Shown: positions 1 through 10,590, counted from the stretch's first letter. The stretch is 19,007 nucleotides of DNA from JBICHM01 sp043101835 (GCA_043101835.1 JBICHM010000119.1:1-19007); one strand, 5' to 3'. Numbers and translations: made by a program. The notes: a model not told the origin generated them from the sequence alone.

Positions 1-16
1 TGTGCTCTTCCGATCT
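1..16. other. Illumina adapter remnant at contig end
   Basis: The first 16 bases, TGTGCTCTTCCGATCT, are identical to the 3' end of the Illumina TruSeq read-2 adapter. Read on the minus strand they give AGATCGGAAGAGCACA, the usual adapter read-through. They run in frame into the end of the minus-strand hydrolase gene and would add five false codons to it. This is not genomic sequence. It shows that the window starts at an untrimmed contig end. Confidence 0.93.
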
Positions 17-757
17 GGCGGTGTTGGCGCCGGCGGGGCGGTCGAAGAAGGGGTGCAGCTCGTGGAAGCAGAGGTCGCCGGTGTGCAGGACGTTCTGCTC
101 GGGCAGGTAGACGAAGACATCGTTGTCGGTGTGCCCGGCGCCGATATGGCGGAGCTGCGCGCCGGTGTCGCCGATGGCCAGCTCGCGCTCGTCGTCCATC
201 AGGAGCGTGGGCTGCCAGTCGCCGGCTTCGAGCATGGAGTACCCGGCGGTGTAGAACTTCGGCGGCGCGGTCTCGAGGAGCGCGCGGGCGCGCGGATTCT
301 CGGCGTCGAGCACCTGGCGCGACAGGCCGCCGATCGCGCGCTGGTACCCCTGATACTGCCGGTCGGCGATGATGCGCGCCTCGGCGTTGCGGTGGGCGAT
401 GACCGCCAGCGTGCCCGTGAAGGCGTAGTTGCCGCCGGTGTGGTCGGCGTGGTGGTGGGTGTTGACGACCCAGCGGAGGGGCGCCCCCTCCATCTCGGCC
501 TCGGCCTTCAGCGCGTGGCCAAAGCCGGCGTTCTTGCAGTCGATGAGCAGCGATTCGCCACCGGACGCCACGACGAGCGCGTTGCCCCCCTGCCCGGCGC
601 AGAGGATGACCCCGTCGCGCTCGAGCGGCGTCCAGTCGAAGACGGTGGTCGCGGCGTCGTCCTGTCGGAGGGCGGCTCGCGCGACACGGGGCAGGGCGAC
701 GGCGGCGCCGGCGAGGGCGATGGCGCGGGTGAACTCACGACGGGTGACGGTCGGCAT
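17..757 (-). CDS. Tat-exported metallo-beta-lactamase-fold hydrolase (3' end missing)
   Basis: Start is ATG at 757, preceded by GGAGGA about ten bases upstream. The product is 247 residues before the adapter, with no stop reached. Residues 5-28 look like a twin-arginine signal: TRREFT, then an Ala/Val/Leu-rich stretch ending VARA. Metallo-beta-lactamase-fold zinc ligands are clear: THHHADHTGG at 100-109 gives the HxHxDH motif (H101, H103, D105, H106). A further His lies in GAGHTDND (H209) and the bridging Asp in HTGDLCF (D228). A last His, expected further on, would lie beyond the contig end. The protein should act outside the cytoplasmic membrane as a zinc hydrolase. The substrate cannot be told; the spacing resembles the SoxH/quinoprotein-relay or class B lactamase-like branch, so an antibiotic target should not be assumed. 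It is divergent from efp. A possible -10 (TAGGAT, around 811-806) is weak. Confidence 0.85.
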
Positions 758-840
758 GGGGGTGTCTCCTCCGGGCGGCCCACGACGGATGCGGCTCTCC
801 GGGCCATCCTACAGGCGCGGAACGGAATGGCCCTCCGCCG

Positions 841-848
841 TATACAAT
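841..848 (+). promoter_or_regulatory. Putative -10 region for efp
   Basis: TATACAAT is the only AT-rich hexamer-like element in the GC-rich gap between the hydrolase and efp (758-944). It contains both TATACA and TACAAT. No clear -35 hexamer lies 16-18 bases upstream. It would give a GC-rich leader of about 90 bases holding two copies of GGCCCGGCCCC. GTATAC is itself a palindrome, so the same site could contribute to transcription in the other direction. Confidence 0.4.
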
Positions 849-944
849 CGCCCCCCTTCCAGCCGCACGACGACCCGGCCGGCCCGGCCCCAGCGACAAC
901 GGGGGCGAGACGGGCCCGGCCCCGACCGAGAGACGAGGACTGCC

Positions 945-1499
945 GTGAGAGCCACCAACATCCGCCCGGGCATGGCGATCCAGATGGACGGCCGCCTGTT
1001 CGTGGTGACCGAGTTCGAGCACCGCACGCCGGGCAACCTGCGCGCGTTCATCCAGATCAAGATCAAGGATGTGAACACGGGCCAGTACCTCGAGAAGCGC
1101 CTCGCCAGCACGGACGAGGTGGAGGCGACGACGCTCGACCGACGGCAGATGGAGTACCTCTACTCCGACTCGACCGGCCACACGTTCATGGACCTGGAGA
1201 CCTACGACCAGTTCGTCCTGAGCGACGACGTCCTCGGCAACGCGATGCTGTACCTGCGCCCGAACACGCAGGTGTCTGTGACGGTGCACGAGGGGAACCC
1301 GCTGTTCGTGGAGCTTCCCGGCAGTGTGGAGTTGTCGATCACCGACACGCCCCCCGGGATCAAGGGCGCCACGGTCACGAATCAGTTGAAGGAAGCCACC
1401 TGCGAGACCGGCCTGAAGACGAAGGTCCCGCAGTTCATCAACAACGGCGATGTGATCAAGGTTTCGACGAACGACGGCGCGTACCAGTCTCGCGCCTGA
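945..1499 (+). CDS. efp: Elongation factor P
   Basis: EF-P enters the ribosomal E site and relieves stalling at proline runs. The 184-residue product has the usual family length and three-domain shape. The N-terminal KOW-like domain covers about 1-64, including RPGMAIQMDGRLFVV and the tip TPGNLRAF at 28-35. The first OB domain follows (FMDLETYDQF). The C-terminal OB domain has the family signature GDVIKVST near the end, preceded by a TPPGIKGATVT stretch. The start is GTG at 945, with ACGAGGA about six bases upstream. The next in-frame ATG (972) would remove the conserved first strand. The residue aligned with E. coli Lys34 is Asn31 (PGN), so lysyl or hypusine-like modification is not possible at this position. 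No modification enzyme (EpmA/B, EarP, YmfI) is visible nearby. The GNAT gene follows 67 bases later on the same strand. Confidence 0.93.
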   Translation: MRATNIRPGMAIQMDGRLFVVTEFEHRTPGNLRAFIQIKIKDVNTGQYLEKRLASTDEVEATTLDRRQMEYLYSDSTGHTFMDLETYDQFVLSDDVLGNAMLYLRPNTQVSVTVHEGNPLFVELPGSVELSITDTPPGIKGATVTNQLKEATCETGLKTKVPQFINNGDVIKVSTNDGAYQSRA

Positions 1500-1566
1500 C
1501 CGGGCGCAGGGGATTCAGGCCGGCGCCCGGCGAGCCGATGAGCAGTTGACCGACCGGAGAACCGCG

Positions 1567-2028
1567 ATGCCCGATGTGGTGATCGATCTCATCGACCCGA
1601 AGGACGCCGCGCTGATCACGCACCTGTACAACCAGGTGTTCCGGCCGGAGCGGGACGAGGCGTACTTCAAGCGTCGCCTCGAGAACCGCATGAACCCGCT
1701 GGCGATGGCGGCGCGGGTGAAGACGGAGGCGGTGGGCTTCTTCGTCGGGATGGAGCGGACGCCGCGCGTCTTCTTCGGGTGGCTCGTGGGGGTGCTGCCG
1801 GACGCCCGGCGCATGGGTGTGGCGACGCAACTGATCAACACGGCTGCGGACTGGGCCCAGTCGCGCGGATACGGCGCGATCCGGTTCGAGTGCCACAACC
1901 GCCAGCGCGCGATGCTGCACTTCGGCATCGCCAACGGCTACGACATCGTCGGCATGCGCTGGGACAGCGACCGCGCCGAGAATCTGTTGATTCTCGAGAA
2001 GTCGCTGCGCGAGGGCGTTTCGGACTGA
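1567..2028 (+). CDS. GNAT-family N-acetyltransferase
   Basis: A 153-residue GCN5-related acetyltransferase, using acetyl-CoA to acetylate an unidentified amine. The acetyl-CoA pyrophosphate-binding motif is visible as RRMGVA at 81-86, inside VGVLPDARRMGVATQLI (R/QxxGxG/A pattern). Helix-strand elements follow: a WAQSRGYGAIRFECHN strand and the C-terminal HFGIANGYDIVGMRW, typical of GNAT motif B. The ATG at 1567 is preferred because GGAGA lies seven bases upstream. An in-frame TTG at 1546 would add seven residues without a clear ribosome site. It lies just downstream of efp and may share its transcript, but nothing in the sequence identifies the substrate. It should not be read as an EF-P modifier without evidence. 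It ends 16 bases before the stop of convergent secA, with no terminator hairpin between. Confidence 0.85.
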   Translation: MPDVVIDLIDPKDAALITHLYNQVFRPERDEAYFKRRLENRMNPLAMAARVKTEAVGFFVGMERTPRVFFGWLVGVLPDARRMGVATQLINTAADWAQSRGYGAIRFECHNRQRAMLHFGIANGYDIVGMRWDSDRAENLLILEKSLREGVSD

Positions 2029-2044
2029 TCTGCCGCGCGCGGGG

Positions 2045-6295
<4,251 letters not shown>

Positions 6296-6493
6296 GGTGT
6301 CTGCCTTGCTGGTGCGCCGGGCCGAGCCGTCGCGCCGCCGATGGCCGGCAACGCGGGATCGAGCGGCGGACCCGGCGCGAGGGCGCGTCGAGGTCGGGAT
6401 CTGTGGTGGTGCGTGCTGCGCGATCGGGCGCGCCGGAGCGGCGCGCAAGCGGCCTGACCCGGTGCGCCAAGCGCGGCGCGCGGGTCGGTGCGG

Positions 6494-6823
6494 TCAGCAC
6501 GCGGGAGGCGGCAGGTCGAGCAGCGCGGCGCGGAGCGGCGTGATCGCAACGCCGGCGACGCGGCTGATCGCGACGCGAGCGGGCGTGCCGATCTGCGGCG
6601 AGGTGCGGACCTCCGGGCGGACGCTCGCCACCGCGACGATGACCAGGCGCTCACCCACCTCGTGGCAGGCGAAGATGCGCGCGGCACGGGCGTCACGACG
6701 CGCGGACGCGGCGTGGGCCTCCCCGGCAGCCGCGATGCACGCGACCATGGCCAGGAGCGTGAGGATCGTCACGCCCCCCGGCATCCGGGGGTTTCGTCGG
6801 GTGGTGGTCTGCATCGGGTCCAT
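6494..6823 (-). CDS. Small putative secreted protein, unknown function
   Basis: A 109-residue reading frame I do not recognise. It begins with a basic N-terminus (TTTRRNPR), then a hydrophobic stretch GVTILTLLAMVACIAAA (about 17-33) and AHA at 36-38. This is a plausible Sec signal peptide leaving a mature domain of about 70 residues with alternating Val/Ala/Ile strands and one internal Cys (53), plus a C-terminal Cys. No Shine-Dalgarno precedes ATG 6823 or ATG 6814. However, a TTGCCC-17-GATACT promoter places transcription start within a few bases of ATG 6823, so a leaderless message is likely. It sits upstream of secA in the same direction, separated by 198 bases in which I see no gene, and divergent from the biotin ligase. 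Support is signal peptide plus promoter only. A chance frame in GC-rich DNA remains possible. Confidence 0.5.
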   Translation of the reverse strand: MDPMQTTTRRNPRMPGGVTILTLLAMVACIAAAGEAHAASARRDARAARIFACHEVGERLVIVAVASVRPEVRTSPQIGTPARVAISRVAGVAITPLRAALLDLPPPAC

Positions 6824-6833
6824 GGACTCGGGA

Positions 6834-6862
6834 AGTATCGGCCCGAGATGGATGCCGGGCAA
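6834..6862 (-). promoter_or_regulatory. Promoter for the small secreted protein
   Basis: On the minus strand TTGCCC (6862-6857) and GATACT (6839-6834) are separated by exactly 17 bases. Start of transcription would fall near 6827, within a few bases of the ATG at 6823. This suits leaderless translation. Confidence 0.5.
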
Positions 6863-6947
6863 GGCGGGATTCCCCGGCCTCGGCGAGATTCCGGGCCGGA
6901 ATATCCTTGATCGGGCCGGTCGGGAACGCCGGCGCGTGGAGGACGCC

Positions 6948-7724
6948 ATGTCGAGCACGCACGATTACGACCTGCTGGCGCCGATCGACCGGCTCGACGA
7001 GGTGGATTCCACCCAGAAGCATGCCCGGCGCGCGGTCGAGGCCGGCCAGTGCGCCGATCGCGGTCGGATGTTCGTCGCCGCCCGGCAGACGGGAGGCGTC
7101 GGGCGGTTCGGACGCGCCTGGTCGAGCCCTCCCGGCGGGGTGTGGGCGACGTTGGTCTGGCCGCTCGGCCCGCAGAGTGCGCAGATCATCGACGGCCTCG
7201 GCCTGCGCTGCGGGCTGGCGACGGCTCGTGCGGTCGAGAAGGTCCTCGCCGACCACGGGCACGCTGACCCCGTCCGGCTCAAGTGGCCGAACGATGTGCT
7301 CGTCGGGGGCAGGAAGATCGCCGGCGTGCTCTGCGAGGTGCTGCATCGCAACGGGATGGCGTACGCGCTGGTGGGCGTGGGCGTGAACGGCAACTCCCGG
7401 GCGAGCGATCTGCCGCCGGAGGTTGCGCCGCGTGCGACGACGCTGCGCGACGAGATCGGTCGGGATGCGCACCTGGGCCGGTTCGTGCGCGATCTGCGCG
7501 ACCGGCTGTGCGAGGCGCTGGCCGTCCACGGCCTGCCGCAGAAGTGGCGGGTGGAGATCGACGAGCGCCTGGCGGGCGTGAACGAGCGGGCGCATATTCG
7601 GCTGGCCGACGGATCGACGCGCGAGGGCGTGCTGCTCGGCCTGACGCCGGACGGGCGTCCGAGGCTGCGGACCGAGACGGGCGAATGGGTGGCGCCGCCA
7701 GGCGCGGAGCTCTCGCCACCCTGA
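6948..7724 (+). CDS. birA: Biotin--[acetyl-CoA-carboxylase] ligase, single domain
   Basis: Activates biotin with ATP and attaches it to the carrier lysine of biotin carboxylases. The product has 258 residues. It has the catalytic core only: the helix-turn-helix repressor domain of E. coli BirA is absent, so it should not act as a repressor. Motifs: LDEVDSTQ (16-23); GVGRFGRAW (50-58), the counterpart of GRGRRGR with two substitutions; KWPNDVLVGGRKIAG (112-126), the diagnostic ligase signature with the catalytic Lys in GRKIAG (K123); and VGVGVNGN (142-149). The C-terminal SH3-like domain is represented by GVNERAHIRLADG and the following strands (about 210-250). ATG 6948 has GGAGGA four to five bases upstream. 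Lipoate or octanoyl ligases lack the KWPNDV signature and are unlikely. It appears monocistronic. Confidence 0.93.
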   Translation: MSSTHDYDLLAPIDRLDEVDSTQKHARRAVEAGQCADRGRMFVAARQTGGVGRFGRAWSSPPGGVWATLVWPLGPQSAQIIDGLGLRCGLATARAVEKVLADHGHADPVRLKWPNDVLVGGRKIAGVLCEVLHRNGMAYALVGVGVNGNSRASDLPPEVAPRATTLRDEIGRDAHLGRFVRDLRDRLCEALAVHGLPQKWRVEIDERLAGVNERAHIRLADGSTREGVLLGLTPDGRPRLRTETGEWVAPPGAELSPP

Positions 7725-7735
7725 CCGGACGACCA

Positions 7736-7756
7736 GGCGATTCGCCCCTCATCGCC
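7736..7756 (+). terminator. Weak hairpin after birA
   Basis: GGCGAT (7736-7741) and ATCGCC (7751-7756) form a perfect 6-base stem with a 9-base loop, 12 bases after the birA stop. No run of T follows, so intrinsic termination is doubtful. It may only mark the boundary before the next promoter. Confidence 0.25.
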
Positions 7757-7762
7757 GAGAAA

Positions 7763-7816
7763 TGTAAAGCGTGCTTGACACGGCGTCGATGTCAACTATA
7801 TTTGACACAGTGTCAA
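7763..7816 (+). promoter_or_regulatory. Promoter overlapped by operator array of the XRE module
   Basis: TTGACA (7775-7780) and TATATT (7797-7802), spaced by 16 bases, form the best sigma-70-type promoter of the window. Two inverted repeats of the same form cover it. TGTAAA-N6-TTGACA (7763-7780) uses the -35 hexamer as its right arm. TGTCAA-N6-TTGACA (7790-7807) has most of the -10 in its spacer. Their centres are exactly 27 bases apart. A further palindrome, TTGACAC-A-GTGTCAA (7802-7816), covers the predicted start of transcription near 7809. A dimeric regulator bound here would block RNA polymerase. The XRE protein encoded by the second gene of this transcript is the obvious candidate, giving negative autoregulation. 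The leader is about 36 bases. Binding is inferred. Confidence 0.75.
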
Positions 7817-7844
7817 GCAACGCCGTCACGGCGAAGGGAGCGAC

Positions 7845-8264
7845 ATGGGCGCATCGTTCGAAGAAAAGAGCGTGTGGGTGCAGCTGGTGGGCCTCGCGGC
7901 CGGGCTGGGGGCCTACTTCGTTGTCGCTGGGATCATGCTGGCGAACGGGGTGCGCGTTCTGGCCCCCTTCGTGCCGGTCTTTGCGGTGGCGCTGGTGTTC
8001 CTGATCACGCTGATGGTGGTCGGGCACGTGCTCGCGGCGATCACGCGGAAGCCGGAGGCCGCCGACGAGCGGGACCGCGTGATCGAGTGGCGCGCTGAGA
8101 GCCACACCGCCTGGATGCTGCCGATCGGTGTCTTCCTCGCGATCACAGGCCTGCTGTTCGCGTTCGAGCCGGTGTGGATCGCGCACCTGCTGCTGCTGTC
8201 GCTGTTCATCGCGGAGATGGCGAAGCTGGCGCTGCAGGCCTTGTACTACCGCCGGGGGGTGTAG
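7845..8264 (+). CDS. Small four-helix integral membrane protein, unknown function
   Basis: 139 residues with four predicted membrane spans in two hairpins: about 13-34 (VQLVGLAAGLGAYFVVAGIM), 40-63 (APFVPVFAVALVFLITLMVV), 89-106 (AWMLPIGVFLAITGLLFAF) and 110-130 (IAHLLLLSLFIAEMAKLALQ). A charged cytoplasmic-type linker, RKPEAADERDRVIEWRAES (about 68-86), joins the hairpins, and the C-terminus is YYRRGV. The linker with a D-E-R-D core is like that of small DUF2178-type membrane proteins that are often paired with short XRE regulators, but I cannot confirm the family. AAGGGAG lies four to five bases before ATG 7845. The regulator gene begins two bases after this stop, so the two are surely co-transcribed. 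The protein could be a sensor, an effector or a target of the regulator. No catalytic residues are apparent. Confidence 0.85.
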   Translation: MGASFEEKSVWVQLVGLAAGLGAYFVVAGIMLANGVRVLAPFVPVFAVALVFLITLMVVGHVLAAITRKPEAADERDRVIEWRAESHTAWMLPIGVFLAITGLLFAFEPVWIAHLLLLSLFIAEMAKLALQALYYRRGV

Positions 8265-8266
8265 GA

Positions 8267-8509
8267 ATGGGGCGCCCGAAGAGCCGCGTGACGAACTGCA
8301 TCAAGATGCATCGATTCGTCGCCGGGGAGATGACGCAGCAGGACCTCGCCGATCGCATCGGGGTGTCGCGCCAGACGCTGAACGCGATCGAGGGCGGCAA
8401 GTATGCGCCGTCGCTGGAGGTGGCGTTTCGTATTGCGCGCGTGTTCGGGAAGGCGCTGGAGGAGGTCTTTCAGTACGACGCTGACGGCGCTGGCGGCGCG
8501 CCTCGCTAA
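8267..8509 (+). CDS. Short XRE-family transcriptional regulator
   Basis: 80 residues, essentially one Cro/C1-type DNA-binding domain. After MGRPKSRVTNCIKMHR, the helix-turn-helix is MTQQDLADRIGVSRQTLNAI (22-41), followed by EGGKYAPSLEVAFRIARVFG and the closing EEVFQYD. No ligand or oligomerisation domain is present beyond a short Gly/Ala tail. ATG 8267 is two bases after the upstream stop and has AGGA and a G-rich run immediately before it, consistent with coupled translation. A longer frame starting at 8174 lies inside the membrane-protein gene and is not supported. Predicted role: autorepressor of its own two-gene operon through the TGTCAA/TTGACA half-sites at 7763-7816. Its stop codon overlaps the stop of the convergent stress-protein gene. 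Confidence 0.9.
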   Translation: MGRPKSRVTNCIKMHRFVAGEMTQQDLADRIGVSRQTLNAIEGGKYAPSLEVAFRIARVFGKALEEVFQYDADGAGGAPR

Positions 8510-9330
8510 TGGACGAGCGCCACGGGGCCGCCGACCTTCTCGAGGACTTTCGCGGTGACGCTGCCGAAGAGCAGGTTGTAGATCCAGGAGTGCGTGTAGG
8601 CGCCCATGACGATGAGCGAGTAGCCGGCGCGCTCGACCGCGTGTTCGACGAGTTTCGCCTCGTCCCCCTGCTCCTCGACCCCGAGCGAAAGCACGGTGGC
8701 GTCCGGGGCGAGCTCGGCGGCCCGGTCGAGGGCCTCATCGAGGCTGCGGCCGTGGCCGGCGGCGGCGAGGACCGCCAGCGGCCACCCGGCCTGCTTTGCG
8801 AGGTCCGCGGCGAAGGACACGGCGCGCTTCGCTTCGGGCGCGCTGTCGTAGATCGCGAGCACGCGCGTGATGGGGCGCATCGAGCCGCTGACGACGACCA
8901 CCGGGCACGGCGCATGCGCCACGAGCGCGCGCGTCGTGGAGCCGACACCCGTGCGCGCGAAGCGTCCCTTGCGTCCGAGGATGATCAGATCGTCGGCGCC
9001 CGCCTCCTCACAGAGCGCATCAAGCAGCCTGCCGTGGGCGATGACCGGCGTGAACCTCACGGAGCGGGTTGCGCACTCCTCTTCGAGTGACGCGAGGGCG
9101 CGCTCGGCCTGCTGGCGTTCCGCCTGGATGCGTTCGTTGTCGTACATCAGCGCGGGACCGAGATCGACGCCGAGCGTGGGGTCGGCCATCGCCACGGGGG
9201 CGACCGCCGGCTCGAGCGCGTAGAACCCGACGACTGTGGCCTTGGCGGCCATGGCGAGCATGAGCGCGTAGGCGAAGGCCTCGCGCGCGTCCTCGGAGCC
9301 GTCGAAGGCGACGATGATGCGTTGCAGCAC
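8506..9330 (-). CDS. Tandem universal stress protein (two UspA domains)
   Basis: 274 residues made of two Usp folds. Domain 1 (about 1-148) starts with QRIIVAFDGSEDAREAFAYA and ends with the nucleotide loop LGRKGRFARTGVGST (118-132) and PCPVVVV. Domain 2 (about 150-274) starts with RPITRVLAIYDSAPEAKRAV and ends with GAYTHSWIYNLLFGS (243-257) and a GPVALVH strand. The ATP-loop consensus is G-2x-G-9x-G-S/T. Domain 1 has G119, G122 and G130-S131, two residues short. Domain 2 lacks the second glycine. ATP binding may therefore be limited to domain 1 or altered. Usp proteins act in the cytoplasm in stress, starvation or redox responses. GTG 9330 is the start: AAGGGAG lies about eight bases upstream and the conserved core begins at residue 4. 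It is convergent with the XRE gene, sharing four bases at the stops. Confidence 0.9.
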   Translation of the reverse strand: MLQRIIVAFDGSEDAREAFAYALMLAMAAKATVVGFYALEPAVAPVAMADPTLGVDLGPALMYDNERIQAERQQAERALASLEEECATRSVRFTPVIAHGRLLDALCEEAGADDLIILGRKGRFARTGVGSTTRALVAHAPCPVVVVSGSMRPITRVLAIYDSAPEAKRAVSFAADLAKQAGWPLAVLAAAGHGRSLDEALDRAAELAPDATVLSLGVEEQGDEAKLVEHAVERAGYSLIVMGAYTHSWIYNLLFGSVTAKVLEKVGGPVALVH

Positions 9331-9364
9331 GGCAATGCTCCCTTCCGGCGGACGGCCGCTCTTT

Positions 9365-9382
9365 GCAGATAATGCTATCCGC
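9365..9382. promoter_or_regulatory. Inverted repeat between the Usp and glycosyltransferase genes
   Basis: GCAGATA-ATGC-TATCCGC is an 18-base inverted repeat with six of seven arm positions matching. It is the most AT-rich spot in the 96-base divergent gap. It overlaps a possible minus-strand -10 (CATTAT) for the stress-protein gene, giving a leader of about 30-35 bases. It could be an operator or just a promoter element. Confidence 0.35.
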
Positions 9383-9426
9383 TCGGCGGGCCGATACGCT
9401 CGCCGGCGTGTGAGGAGATCGTTTGC

Positions 9427-10590
9427 GTGGTGTGGTTCTGGAACGGCCTCGGCGCCCTTGTCTGCCTCACGCTGCTTGCGGGCGCGTGGCGGTGGTGGCG
9501 CGGCGTCCGGTCCACCCCCCCGCTCCCGCCCATGCCGGAGTCGCCGGCATCGCCCGCGCGCGTTTCGATCATCGTCGCCGCGCGCGACGAGGCGGCCCAC
9601 GTCGAGCACGCCGCGCGGAGCCTGCTCGCCCAGCGCGCGGTCGACCTGGAAGTGATCATCATCGACGACCGCTCGACGGACGGCACCGGAGCGATTCTGG
9701 ATCGTCTCGCGGCCGAGCTCCCCGGGCTGCGGGTGCTGCACATCGACGCCCTGCCCGATGGGTGGCTGGGCAAGTGTCATGCGCTGCATCGCGGATCGCA
9801 GATCGCGACGAGGGAATGGCTGCTCTTCGCCGATGGGGATGTGCATATGACTCCGGCCGTTGTCGCGCGCGCCGTCGCGCTGGCAGCGGCGCGCGGCGCG
9901 GCGCATGTGGCGCTGATCCCGCGCATCAGCGACACCTCCATCGCGGTGCGCCCATGTCTGCTGCAACCGGTGCTGGCGGTGTATGAGCGCGCCCCGGCGG
10001 TGCACCGCGATCCGCCGTCGAAGCGCATCTACGTCGGCGTCGGCGCGTTCAACCTCGTGCGCCGCGACATCTACGATGCCTTCGGCGGGCACGAGACGCT
10101 GCGCCTCGAGGTGATCGACGACCTCAAACTCGGTCTGCTCGTCGGGCGCGCCGGAGGTCGCACGCTGCTCTATGACGCGACGGCGGATCTGTCGGTGCCG
10201 TACATCACGAGCGTCTCGCGCCTCTTCCATGTCGTCGAGAAGAACATCTTCGCGCTCTTTCGCTTCTCGCTGCTGCTGACGACCGGCGCGAGCGCGGCGG
10301 TGCTGGCGATCTGGCTCGCTGCTGTGCTCGGCCCGGTGATCGCGATGGCGACCGGGGCGCCGGTGTGGTGGGCGGGGCCGGTGTGCCTGTGGGCGCTGGC
10401 GCCGGCGGAGGCGATCGCGGCCCGGCGCCAAAGGTGGAGCCCCTGGTGGGCGCTCGTCGGCCCGCTCACGATGCCGCTGGCCGCGGCGGCGGCGATGAAC
10501 TCCGGCCTGCGGGGCTGGTGGCGCGGGGCGATCGTCTGGCGGGGAACGGCGTACGCGATCTCGGACCTGCGCCGCGGCGCCGTGCGGTAG
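9427..10590 (+). CDS. Membrane-bound family 2 glycosyltransferase (HpnB/CrtQ-like)
   Basis: 387 residues. An N-terminal membrane span (about 7-24) is followed by a GT-A catalytic domain and then C-terminal spans at about 278-310, 312-330 and 340-357. GT2 motifs: RVSIIVAARDE (45-55), IIIDDRSTDGT (77-87) with the nucleotide-sugar Asp pair, LPDGWLGKCHAL (109-120), FADGD (134-138) as the metal-binding DxD, EVIDDLKLG (228-236) in the acceptor/base region, and a C-terminal WRGTAY (371-376). The LPDGWLGK block and WRGxxY end are typical of hopanoid-associated HpnB and carotenoid CrtQ-type glycosyltransferases. Transfer of a sugar to an isoprenoid lipid is plausible, but no hopanoid or carotenoid gene is in view. 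The start is one of two adjacent GTG codons (9427/9430), with AGGAG about ten bases upstream. DUF1800 follows after 46 bases, possibly co-transcribed. Confidence 0.88.
   Translation: MVWFWNGLGALVCLTLLAGAWRWWRGVRSTPPLPPMPESPASPARVSIIVAARDEAAHVEHAARSLLAQRAVDLEVIIIDDRSTDGTGAILDRLAAELPGLRVLHIDALPDGWLGKCHALHRGSQIATREWLLFADGDVHMTPAVVARAVALAAARGAAHVALIPRISDTSIAVRPCLLQPVLAVYERAPAVHRDPPSKRIYVGVGAFNLVRRDIYDAFGGHETLRLEVIDDLKLGLLVGRAGGRTLLYDATADLSVPYITSVSRLFHVVEKNIFALFRFSLLLTTGASAAVLAIWLAAVLGPVIAMATGAPVWWAGPVCLWALAPAEAIAARRQRWSPWWALVGPLTMPLAAAAAMNSGLRGWWRGAIVWRGTAYAISDLRRGAVR

Noticed and set aside
2..1549. Long + strand frame across the left end
   Set aside because: It is antisense to the metallo-hydrolase, starts in adapter sequence, and then runs out of frame through efp. 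The real genes on this stretch have signal and catalytic motifs.
1546..1566. TTG start for the GNAT gene
   Set aside because: ATG 1567 has GGAGA at proper spacing, and the added residues MTDRRTA do not belong to the fold.
1567..2028. GNAT as the EF-P modification enzyme
   Set aside because: Proximity alone is not evidence. The EF-P tip is Asn, which is not a substrate for N-acetylation of a lysine.
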